NCBI GenBank assembly: GCA_947652115.1
Contig: OX393562.1
Span: 22,067,651-22,131,650, forward strand
From: Blastomussa wellsi
Taxonomy: Eukaryota; Cnidaria; Anthozoa; Scleractinia; Plerogyridae
Length of the DNA stretch: 64,000 nucleotides
Direction of reading: 5' to 3'
A program made the position numbers and the translations under genes. This document shows, in pieces, positions 10,376-20,800 of the stretch. How positions within the stretch are numbered: position 1 is the first letter of the stretch; each line of letters starts with the position of its first letter. The notes below the pieces were generated by a model. That model was not told where the DNA came from. It searched no databases and saw only the letters and a program-made list of their open reading frames with translations.

Positions 10376-10985
10376 AATAAAGGCTCGATTTAAAATAAAC
10401 ACAAGTAATACGGGCTTGATTGCACACGAGCATTGGCAAAGGCTCGATTTCAAATAAACACGAGCAACAAAGGCTCGATTTCAAATAAACACGAGCAACA
10501 AAGGCTCGATTTCAAATAAACACGAGCAACAAAGGCTCGATTTCAAATTATACACTAGCAACAAAGGCTCGATTTCAAATTATACACGAGCAACAAAGGC
10601 TCGATTTCACACGAGCAACAAAGGCTCGATTTCAAAATAAACACGAGCAACAAAGGCTCGATTTCAAAATAAACACGAGCAACAAAGGCTCGATTTCACA
10701 CGAGCCACAAAGGCTCGATTTCAAAATAAACACGAGCAACAAAGGCTCGATTTCAAATTATACACGAGCAACAAAGGCTCGACTTCACACGAGCAACAAA
10801 GGCTCGATTTAGAAATAAACACAAGCAACAAAGGCTCGATTTAAAATTTATCACGAGCAACAAGGGCTCGATTTGAAATTATACACGAGCAACAAATGCT
10901 CGATTTAAAAATAAAACACGAGCTTTAAAATCATACACGAACCACAAAGGCTAGATTTCAGACGAGCAACAAAGGCTCGACTGGT
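10376..10985. repeat. Minisatellite of perfect hairpins CGAGC-AACAAAG-GCTCG
   Basis: About twenty units of 20-32 bases each contain CGAGCAACAAAGGCTCG, a 5-bp perfect stem with a 7-base loop, joined by variable AT-rich linkers (ATTTCAAATAAACA and similar). Some units show loop changes (CCACAAA, AACAAGG), while stem damage is rare and mostly in the outer units. In element orientation the array lies between the SGNH gene and gag. Confidence 0.85.
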
Positions 10986-11051
10986 AAATTAGAATATAGC
11001 GAGACAGCCGCCCACGCTAACTGTCCCAGCGGAAAAACCAAACCTGGAAAT

Positions 11052-11642
11052 CTAAAGATCACCGCGTGGCTTCAAGTTGCGTATTGCTTTTAAAATAGCC
11101 CCCCGATAACTACGATATAACTTGTATTGACCAAGTGAGTTGAGATGAACTCCGTCAGCTAAATAGGGACTAACTGAGGGATCAGTAAAACCACTGTGTT
11201 CCCAACAAAAAACATTAATGTTGTCTTCGAGAACTGCGGTTAAATACTGATTAAGTATCCGAGCCGAAGCGTTGAAAAATGGCGCTCGAAATCGGGGAAT
11301 CACCTGGCAAACACAGATGATTTTAACAGAAAAAGAACCCAACAAAACCTTCGTCAACTCCTCGATTTCTGACCCAACGACCTCAGGCCCGAGGTCGGCC
11401 AGATCGTTGGTACCGATTTCAAGGATAACAGCATGGGGTTTCCTTGATGAAATAACCCCAAGATCGTGGTCGCGTAATTTCTTCACGGTTCGTCCACCAA
11501 CACCATGCATATGTATGATGGCGTCGCCAGCAAGGCCAAAGTTCTTATCGGCCCTAACGTCAAAGTTGGACTGTAAGTCCTCCTTCAACCTCCTGACAAA
11601 CGAATGACCCAAAATAAGGACCAAGGGAGGGGAAGAAGCCAT
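11052..11642 (-). CDS. Ngaro 1 SGNH/GDSL-type hydrolase
   Basis: The frame from the first ATG (11642) gives 196 residues covering a full SGNH fold. Block I is VLILGHSFVRRL with Ser14 as nucleophile in GHS (the usual GDS changed). GVGGRTV is near residue 47, block III is EIGTNDL with Asn79, and block V is DGVHLN with Asp163 and His166. All catalytic positions are present, so an active esterase or lipase-like hydrolase is plausible. SGNH ORFs are known accessory genes of some Ngaro elements; their role is unknown. It is the first gene of the element, about 225 bases from the left repeat. Open frame extends 43 codons upstream without an ATG. Confidence 0.85.
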   Translation of the reverse strand: MASSPPLVLILGHSFVRRLKEDLQSNFDVRADKNFGLAGDAIIHMHGVGGRTVKKLRDHDLGVISSRKPHAVILEIGTNDLADLGPEVVGSEIEELTKVLLGSFSVKIICVCQVIPRFRAPFFNASARILNQYLTAVLEDNINVFCWEHSGFTDPSVSPYLADGVHLNSLGQYKLYRSYRGAILKAIRNLKPRGDL

Positions 11643-11867
11643 TTCAGTGCGGATGAACCGAGAATAAAAATGACTAGGCACGTGGAAAGGATTTTCGACA
11701 GAAGGCGAACGCTGGTCGATACGACTGATCCAAGAAAAATGCAATATCTGGCTCAAGAGCTCAGTAAACAAGTACTAGGGGCAACAATATACAGTTAAGT
11801 TAGCGAAGATTACCAACAACGTCGATAGCTCACCTCTCAATAAGAAAAACTTTCCCTCGAGATCTCA

Positions 11868-12072
11868 GTGAAAAAATCTTTCAAAAAGATGGAATCCACG
11901 AGTTGCACTCACATGGCTTGAATAGTCACGTGACCCCCACTTGCCCCTAAAGGGGGTGGAGCTTAATCACAATACACTCCCTCCCAATGCAAAAGCCACT
12001 TAAGAAAGCTATAACAACATTTTAAAAGGAAGAAAGGACATAAAAATCCTATTCGCAGGCAAATATTTTGTT
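11868..12072 (-). repeat. Ngaro 1 terminal repeat L (element 5' end)
   Basis: Apparently identical to the internal L copy at 6248-6451. Its last bases (ACATAAAAATCCTATTC ... AAATATT) are also found at the corresponding end of element 2 (about 21750-21780), which helped place that element's boundary. Confidence 0.88.
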
Positions 12073-13381
12073 TTTGTATTACCTTGTTTTCGGACGCACG
12101 ATTATAGTCATTATGTCCAGTTATTTCTTGTTAAAACTCGTGTAAAATTGTGTACTGTCCTCTCTCACGCGTAGTGACGGCCCTCCTTCGGATTCTGATT
12201 TAAAACAAGAGCAGGCCAAGTTTAGAGAACCGCAGATTGACTGTGTGAAAAGGGTCAGAAAAGTTATGATTTTAGAAATACACGGTTAGAGTCAAATGGA
12301 AATTAACAAGAAATGGCAAACTGCAAACACACACTGGGGTTGTTAAAAAGGTCGAATACAAAGAAAAACTGAAAGGGAGGATTTATATTCAATGATGTGA
12401 GAAAGATTTCAGAAACAGAATATTAGGGTTTAAAATAATAACAAGACAGCCATTGACACTGGGGATAAACCTTGCTGGTACGAGTATTGTAAATCAGCAT
12501 ATTGTGAATGTCACGCTATGTCACACAGCTATTGTTGAAAAAAGCAGTTTGAGTTACCTTTATGTTCAAATGACTTGAAAAGAAAAAAAAAACGAGTGGA
12601 TAAAAGAAGTGAAGAATAACAAAGTGACATGAGGCACTAAGCCCTATGGGAATTTGAGTAATTTATTCAGTGTCATTTTATTTTAATTTATTCAGTATTA
12701 TTTCTGTGTGAAAATGTTCTGCTAATCAGTTGCACTTAGACAGGTCAAAATTTATACTTTAGATTCTATGTTCAGCTCTGTTCCAGGGGAATTACCTCTG
12801 TTCATGTTGCTCGATCTTAATTGTCTCTATAGCTGCAATTAAAAAGAACTAAGAGGGCCTTAGTGATTTTATAGATTTTAAAATATCTCAGATAACCGTG
12901 ACAACCTTGTTAAAGTTATGTATATATATATAATTTTAATAAATGATCTTTAACGAGCTATCTAAAAGACGGCCTCTAACGTTCTAAAAAGGTTTGAAAG
13001 TTCCTTGATGACGATCTGAAAGGTTGGAAAGACTATAAGCATCTTCAATACATTCACTGAAGATTTTAAAGGCTTTTGCCTTTTAGTTTTTCATACTAGT
13101 CGTAATCAACGATTATACAAGTCCGTTTTTATTAAAGAACGTAATTTTCCTTATCTTTTAAAAGTTCTGTGATAATGTTGAAGATTTATCAAAAAATCTC
13201 TAGCGAACTTTAAGATCTGATTGCAAGCTCTAATAGCATTGATCTCTGACCATCTAAAGATTAAAAAAATCTTGATTATTATCTGATCATGAAACTTTTA
13301 AATTCTGCAATGATCTAAAACACCTAAAATACATCTAACAAACGTCAAAAAGAAGCGATGAAATTAAAAAAATATAGCGAA
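12073..13381. other. No gene recognised
   Basis: AT-rich spacer between Ngaro 1 and duplication unit B. Short ORFs have no recognisable motif. A (TA)n run lies near 12920. No repeat boundary could be fixed by eye. Confidence 0.5.
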
Positions 13382-13887
13382 CTCTAAATAAAGAACTCTT
13401 TTGAGCTAAATGAAGAGTTATTAGTAGATTTTGGTACTACAACTTAATCGCTGACTTGGAATAATGATAATGACCAGTGGGTTTATTCCTACCCGATCTG
13501 GTGTTACGTTTAGAGCCAACCAATCTCCCATCCGCGAAGGTTGAAAATCTGCTTTGAGCAATCAAGGTTGGCATTCTAGCCTATATTCTTAAGTATTAAA
13601 TTGCTATCTTTAAAAGGCAAATTTATTACAGTTCATTGATGGTACAATCAGGTCGGAGGAAATTAAAGGCACTTTTATAGCACTTTTGGCCCTTTAGCCT
13701 ATCCATCGACAGCTAAAAAATTTCTAATTATACCTAAAATGGCATCGACCGTTTACGGATGGGAAACGTGCTGCACCGCTAGTGTTTGTTTGTTTGTGTG
13801 TGTGAATCATGCTTGAGAATGTCCACAAAGATTACACGGAGAAAATACAAATAGCAATTAGATAATTAATATTTCAATATTAATTAA

Positions 13888-14491
13888 GGTGGCTGAACAC
13901 AGTTTCTCTAGGTGGTCAACCCTATTATCCAACATGAGGACCTAGTCGCCGGTAACTATTTCTCATAAAAGGTCTCACCAGCTCGGGGTTCTTGTATTCC
14001 CGATAAATTTACGGCCGGTGTATGCGCATTGTGTTCAAAAATTGTGAGCGCTTCGTGTAAACAAATTGAGTTTTGTCGCAATTCAATCATTAGAAATTGA
14101 TGATGTTTTTGCCTGCGTTTAGACAATATAATTATGACTCAAACAACTAAAGCATAAAAATAAAAAAACTTACAGACGAAACCAGGAATACGCTTCAGAA
14201 TTAACATAATTTTTGCAAATCAATAGAAAGCTGTCTGTCAGAATCGCGCAAAGGTCCTGCCATGGGGATTGCAAGGTCTTATTAACATACGGACAATTTT
14301 AATGGTGGATTTTCCGCAAACTGGAAAAACCTGATTATCTTCGGCCACACTCATTGGATCTCTTCCGTTGCCATTAAAACGACTCACTTAACAAAAACAA
14401 CTTCAGGAATAGAATTCAGCAGTTAGCATTCAACTGTGACATCGTGATTAAGTACAGGTACTTGAATCTTCAAAAACTGTGTTTAGCCATC
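13888..14491. mobile_element. TTAA-flanked nonautonomous element, GGTGGCTGAACACAG family
   Basis: The left end reads TTAA then GGTGGCTGAACACAGTTT. The right end reads AAACTGTGTTTAGCCATC then TTAA. Related right ends occur at 1065-1090 and about 55775-55795. The giant foldback at 33981-35816 uses similar termini (GGTGGCTC) and also has TTAA flanks. The matching right end in unit A suggests this insertion predates the gene duplication. Confidence 0.55.
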
Positions 14492-14619
14492 TTAATTTGA
14501 AATTTTGCCTAGTCTGTGAAGAGAATGCATGGTTGTTTTGGATGATTCTTTAAGGCTTCTTTTGAAGGATGCTATACCCGCAGGGCCGTAGCTACTTTTT
14601 GATAGTCAACGCACTCTAT

Positions 14620-14712
14620 CGTCGACTATCATCAACTTTCATTCACTTTGACGACGCCCATGATAGTTGTTGATAGTTCGGGGAGATTTAACTATCTTCG
14701 CCTATCGTGCGC
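14620..14712 (+). promoter_or_regulatory. Candidate proximal promoter of copy B, GATA/TATC cluster
   Basis: Five to six GATA/TATC cores occur in about 95 bases (CTATCGTCGACTATCATC, ATGATAGTTGTTGATAG, AACTATCTTCGCCTATCG). The block ends about 100 bases before the ATG and is conserved with unit A. Unit B retains the compact, uninterrupted arrangement. Binding by a GATA factor is inferred, not shown. Confidence 0.35.
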
Positions 14713-14814
14713 CGTTTTACCAGGGAAAAATATATCTGTTACGAGATTTTAGCCTGTATTTTTAAGATATTTTTTTTCCTTCTCAAAAGTACAGTGAAGA
14801 TATTCTTTGCAAAG

Positions 14815-17800
14815 ATGGCTAACTATTGTTCCATGGCGTTCAGCGTGTTCTTTGTGTTTGCTGTTTTGAGAACTGCAATGGCGGATCGATGCCAGGTTGC
14901 TTTAATGAAACGTTGTATAACCATGTACAACGAAGATCTGACAGCTACTCAAGAAAGCGTAGGAGGCCACTGCTTCAGATCGCAGGTATGAAGAGAATAA
15001 ATGTTGAGAAAGATCAACTGATGTCCGGGCCTTGCTCGGAAATAGATTTGGTGACCAAACATTAACATGATCTCTTTGAAGAGCAGCACCGACTAAGAAC
15101 AAGAACCTTCCACATCCAGGACTTATTCGCTCAATACAAAATTCCTTTCTTAGACCTTATTTCAACTTGAAAAAATCTAGAAGAGATAGAAATGTTTTCA
15201 CACTTACGATTTACACTTTTCATGTCATCTTGTTTAGCATTATCTTATTATTTTATTCAAACAGAAAGCGGTGAACTGTCTTGCCAATGAACCCAATTGT
15301 GGTGGCGAACTTATTGAAAAGTTGCGTTACTGGGTTGTGCAAATCGCGATGATGGATAAGGTCTTAGGAAATTGTGAAGAAGTCGACTACGCTGCACTGA
15401 AGAGCCTCGTCCAAGAATCAGGTTTGATCCTTTGAACTTTTCGTGAAGTCGTTGTAATAGTATTTTCACTGTCGTGATACGTTTTCGGGCTGGAAAAGCA
15501 CTCTTTGAAAACTTGGGGGAATTAGCTGGCTGCGGGAAGGTCGGGATCTTTTACAAGAAACATCAGCAAAAGGCAGAATTTAAGTCCAACAGCAGCGTTT
15601 TAATTGAAGAACACAACCAAAGAATACTTTCCATGCAGTGCGGTTCTCTACAAGCTGAAACTACAACGCTGACGTATTATTACGTAGAGCCATCAAAAAG
15701 TCTAACTTAAGAATTATCTAATACAGTATTTTCAGAAAGAGCAATTGATTACAAGGGAATTTAGTTTTTACACGATTTATCACTTTCAAAACAATTATTG
15801 TTAGGATATTCTGGTGTCCTTGTGGAAATGTTTGTGGAAATGATTGTTAGGATACTCTGGTGTCCTTGTGGAAATGTTTTAATATTGACTATTTTGTGGG
15901 CATTTCCCTTACTTTGTGTACATTTATAAGGTTCAATTTTAATAACTTCGGAAATTTTGGTGGTATTTAGTTTCCAATAAAAAACCAGAACTAATTAAAA
16001 CATAATTATTTATTCAGGAATATTCGTATTCACTCTTGACACAGCAGTTGTGCTTGATAAACAACTAGAACGGGGAAAACTAAACTTTGCCATCTGTATT
16101 TACGCTATTTTCATTAAGAAAGCTAGGTTAAAAGCCTCAGGATGATTTCAGCTGTTGAACTGACGTGGGAACACAACCAAAGAAATCTAACTTAAAGTAC
16201 CCATGAAGTAAAAAATTGTTTAGCCCATTTGCTTCTTTATGTCTTAATTAACTCAAATTTGTGGGTTTAAGCCATCAAAAGCGCATTCTTTGATTTTTTG
16301 GCGCTACAAAGTTTGGATTTTGCAGTCCGAAGTGGGTGCGGCCAAACTCTCAGGAAGTGACGTAGTCGTTGGTTCTGAATGCGAGAGCGCCATGGCGGAT
16401 AAGAGAGCAAAAAATGGAGGGATGAATTAATTATTGTGCGGCTGGTGGCCCCAATTTAAGTCAACCGCTCCAACAGAACTGGCACATCAGAGATTTCAGT
16501 GTATTACTTCTCCAAAGGCGAAAGTGTGAGGCAAAGTGTGGTGCGCATTCACCGTCAAGATTTCGTGCCAAACAAGTCGTCATATTTGTTGTGTTCGGCA
16601 CATTTCGACGATAGCTGTTTCGAGCACAAGCCAGGCTTCATCGGTGATGGATCTGGAGAAGCCGTGGAATTGAGAAAACTTTTAAGGGTTCAGTTCCATC
16701 CAAAAATTCGGATATACCGAAGACATCGCCTGTTAACTGACGAGTCTGAACTGAAGTGGCGAAGAGTAAGTGAAGTTTACCTGTGCTATGTGAATACGTG
16801 TCCGTGTGAAACTTGCACACATCTGATTTTTTAGTCGCGAAAGTTGATTTATTCTCAGAAAAAAATCGAGATTAAATTTCTCATCGAAACAGACATGGCA
16901 CGTGTTTGTTTAAAATGGAAACATGAAATAGTGGCATATAGAACACAAAAAAACAGTGCTGTGCCAACTAGAATACATTAGGAGGTCAAAACCTAAACAC
17001 AAAGCTCAGAAGACTAAACGCTCGATGAAATAAATGCAAGAAACACACTGGCACCCTCTACAACGAGGGTTACACGATCAATCACTTTCAAAACAATTGT
17101 TAGACCAAATTTTAATATTAACTATTTTGTTGGCCTTTCGCTTATTTATGTCTTCACCCTTCCATAAATTAAGTAATAAAGCTGAGTGCTGCATATCCCG
17201 CGCTCTGTTTGCTGGGCAATAAGATAAAAAACCATGACTGGTGTAAAATGGCTATGAGCAAAAGGCCCATAGCCGCTTTAATTGTTGAATTGAAATAATG
17301 TATGGCTATGAGCAAAGGCCCATAGCCAATTAATTACACAAATTTGTGAAAAGAACTTATATCCTGAATTTACAAATAATTATTTGGCCCAGTAAAGGTG
17401 AGGGCAAGAAAAACGCCAAAAGAATCATTAAAATTAACATGATGCTGCCCCACCCAAGGGAAATGCAGCACCCTATGCAAAATAAAGCCATAGTGTAATG
17501 GTATCGACAATAAAACTAATTTGAACAGCTACCATGAAGATGAATAAGACTGCTGCCCTTGCTAGACAGCCTCAAACATCCAACTAAGTGAACAAATGAC
17601 TAATGAATATACTATCAACGAGATGAATGAGACTGCTGCCCTTGTCAGACAGCCTCCGTCATCCTAGTAAAATTCATAATGAGCATAAGTATGCTACTGG
17701 AGAGATGAACAAGACTGCTGCCCTTGCTAGACAGCCTCAGTCATCCTAGTAAAATTCATAATGAGCATAAGTATACCACTGGAGAGATGAATAAGACCGC

Positions 17801-20800
17801 TGTCCTTGCTAGACAGCCTCAGTCATCCTAGTAAAAGTCATAATGAGCGTGAGTATACTACTGGAGAGATGAATAAGACTGCTGCCCTTGCTAGACAGCC
17901 TCAATCATCAACTCAACGTAATAAGAGGGAAACGAGGCTGCTGCCCTTGTCAGAAGCCTCATTACCCAACTAAACTAGGAAAAGGCGAGTGCAACTGCTG
18001 CCCTTGCTAGACAGTCCCAATCGCCAGAAATCCATGAATACACTACTCCAAACTAAATTAAACATACGTACGCGTGAAACAATCGATGAATGAAACTGCT
18101 GCACTTGCTTGACAGCCCCAATCACCGAACTATAGGTAAGTCTGAAATGATGAATGAGACTGCTGCCCCTGCTAGACAGTCTCAACCAACCAAATGAGAA
18201 AATTAAGGTACATCAAAATAAATCAACTGGATACAGTAGACACACGGATATATTTCAGAAAGGCATTGGACTTCCAGCGCCCCAAATTGCGGATCTGCGC
18301 ATCGGAAAGACCCCGATCTGCAGCATATGACGCAGCCCCTATACGGGAACTATGCCCTTTGTATCGAGAGGGATCAAGCCCACAATATTTAATTGCCAGG
18401 CAAAGGAGGTCAGTGAACAAAACCCGAAGTACAGGAGTCCCTTGAATGGTGCACCTCTAGCATTGCCCCTCAAAACAAGGTAATCAAGTAATAACTGAAC
18501 TGGGCAGTGTTTGTCCTGACGGTTGACTACTAAAGAAAATGGGCGTTGGTTATAGCTATGCTTGTAGTCTTGAAAGATAATCTTAAAACCAACAACTTCC
18601 TTAGCCGGGTTTAAAAGTTTGGTAAGTTGATGAATTTCAAGAGGGGAGGCAGAAACCCGTGTTGTAGTAATTTCACCAACTCTTAAAAATGCAAAAAAGG
18701 GGCAAGGGAACACATTGCTCGGAATAAGGAAATCTGGTATTGTGAACTAGCAATTTGAGGGGAAGAATCTCATAATCTGTGGAGTATTTGAAGAGTAATT
18801 GGTAGTCGACTATCCAAACGATGGCCAATCTTTTGATATCCTTCCAGTGTCTGCACAATATAAAAAACTTTGCCTGGGTCAGGAAAACTAGCAAGCTTAT
18901 GCGAGTACCCCAGGGCAGAAACAAAGGTGTTCACTGTGGAAGGGGCATACTGGTGATCAAACAAATAAGCTATGAAAAGGGCTAAGGTAGGTGGGGGAAT
19001 TGGGAGAGAAAAACTTGTTATCTGAAAAATATTGTAAAGGAATTGGTTGAAAAGTGTCCATGGCCTCTTATAAGTAGGTATAGAGGCTGGCTGGAGGCTT
19101 GATTGCATGAGCTTAGACACTATAGCTGCCAATGCTGGGGCTGCAGATGCTGAGGAATTTCCGATGGACAGGGATTCATATAAGCAGGGGCCAGCTGCTT
19201 GAAGGTGTGAATCTGCAATCGAGATAGAATCGGATAACTTGTTATGAACACCACGGACATGTTTAGCTTTAAAAACAATGTTGTACCTCAAGTAGACTGA
19301 AACCAGCTTACGGACAAAAGACGAGAGATTTGTCACGGCATGACTGTTTGTTAATGATGTAAACTAGGGCTTCATTATCAGTAATTACATTACAGATTCT
19401 GTATTAGATGACCCCATAAATGGAGGCTCAAGACAATCGGATAAAAGTCCAGAAAACAAATATTCTTGTGTAGCCAATCAACAGGCCATTTCCCATAACA
19501 CCAGTGGTGACCAAAAACTGCCCCAAAACCAAGCGAACCTGCTGCGTCAGTGTATAACTTATCAGAGCTATGCCAAATATCATCAAGGAAGAATGATCTG
19601 CCATTGAATGATGACAAGAAGGACAATCAAACCTTTAAAGCTGCTTTGGCTTCCCCAGAAAGTCGAATGTGATGATGTGGTGCTTTAATGCCTAAAGTGA
19701 GGTCGATTAGCCTACGTAGGAAGGCTCGACCAGGGAGAACAACCGAGCATGCAAAATTCAAAAGGCCTATTAATGACTGCAACTCCTGCAAGGTGACTTT
19801 CTTGCGGTGGAGAAAATTGGAGATTAGCTGCGTACACTTATTGAGCTTATCTTGGGGCAGACGAGCTTCAGACTGAACAGTATCTAACTCTATACCCGTG
19901 AAGGAAAGAATGGTTGAGGGGCCACAAGTTTTTTCTGGTGCCATGGGAATTCCTAAATACTCACATAAACCCAGAAAAATATCCAACTGTTTTTGGCAGT
20001 GACTCGGAAGGGGCGACAATCAGAAAATCATCCAATAAATGAAGAATCTTCTGAATGCCAAACTTCTTTTGGGCAATCCATTCAACTGAAGTACTAAAGA
20101 TTTCAAAGGTTTTGCAAGAACTGGCACAACCCATAGACATACAGCGGTCATAATAATAATTACCCTTCCATTTGATAAAAGAAGATGGTAATCACGGGGG
20201 TGGATTGGAATTATTCTGAATGCATTTTTAATATCTGTTTTGGCCAAAAAGCAACCCGGGCCGGCAAGTTAATGAAGTGAATGGCATCCCGTATGGTAGC
20301 ATAGTGGACGCTTGTATTTACAGAAGAAATACCATCATTAATTGATGTGCCTTTTGGGCAGGACAAATGCTGAATGAGCCTAAATTCACCGGGTGACTTC
20401 TTAGGGACCACACCAATGGGAGAGCCATGGAAAAAGAAGAATGGGGGAGATTGGAATGGACCGGCAAATTAGTTGTCTCGAAAGAAACGTGATCACCTTC
20501 ATGATGTAAGGGAAAACCCTCTGTAAAACAAGAACACAAGAATTCAAAAGTTGAATGAATGTACCCGGAAAGAAGAAAAAACAGTCTATGAACTCTTATT
20601 GGTGTTGGAAGAGGAAGGCTTGGCAGCTTGGTGCGGATGTCAGAGGCTTTGCGTGGGCCACGAAAATTGCACTGAGTGGATCTATGCTGGCCATCAACTT
20701 TAAAGCAGGCATGCTTAAAGTTACAGCCTGCGCACTCCATGCCCTGCTTGTGGTATTTATAACAAAAACCTTTAGGGACTGGCACAAACTGGCTAGTTTT

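Larger units (their letters stand above)
5980..12072 (-). mobile_element. Ngaro-type tyrosine-recombinase retrotransposon 1, recombinase missing
   Basis: Read on the minus strand the order is: left repeat L (12072-11868), SGNH gene, hairpin minisatellite, gag, RT/RNase H, hairpin array, repeat R (6661-6450), L again (6451-6248), R again (6191-5980). This L-genes-R-L-R order is the split-direct-repeat structure (A1-ORFs-B1A2-B2) of Ngaro/DIRS-like elements. No target duplication is seen, as expected for recombinase-driven insertion. The two L copies and two R copies appear identical by eye, so insertion is recent. The pol ORF breaks early in RNase H (7608) and no recombinase follows, so this copy must have been moved in trans. 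Confidence 0.88.

Noticed and set aside
10155..10484. ORFs on both strands next to the Ngaro 1 minisatellite
   Set aside because: They translate the hairpin repeat and AT-rich DNA; the repeat period explains the open frames.
15474..15710. 78-residue ORF in intron 2 of copy B
   Set aside because: It starts just after the exon 2 donor, has no counterpart in copy A and no motif.
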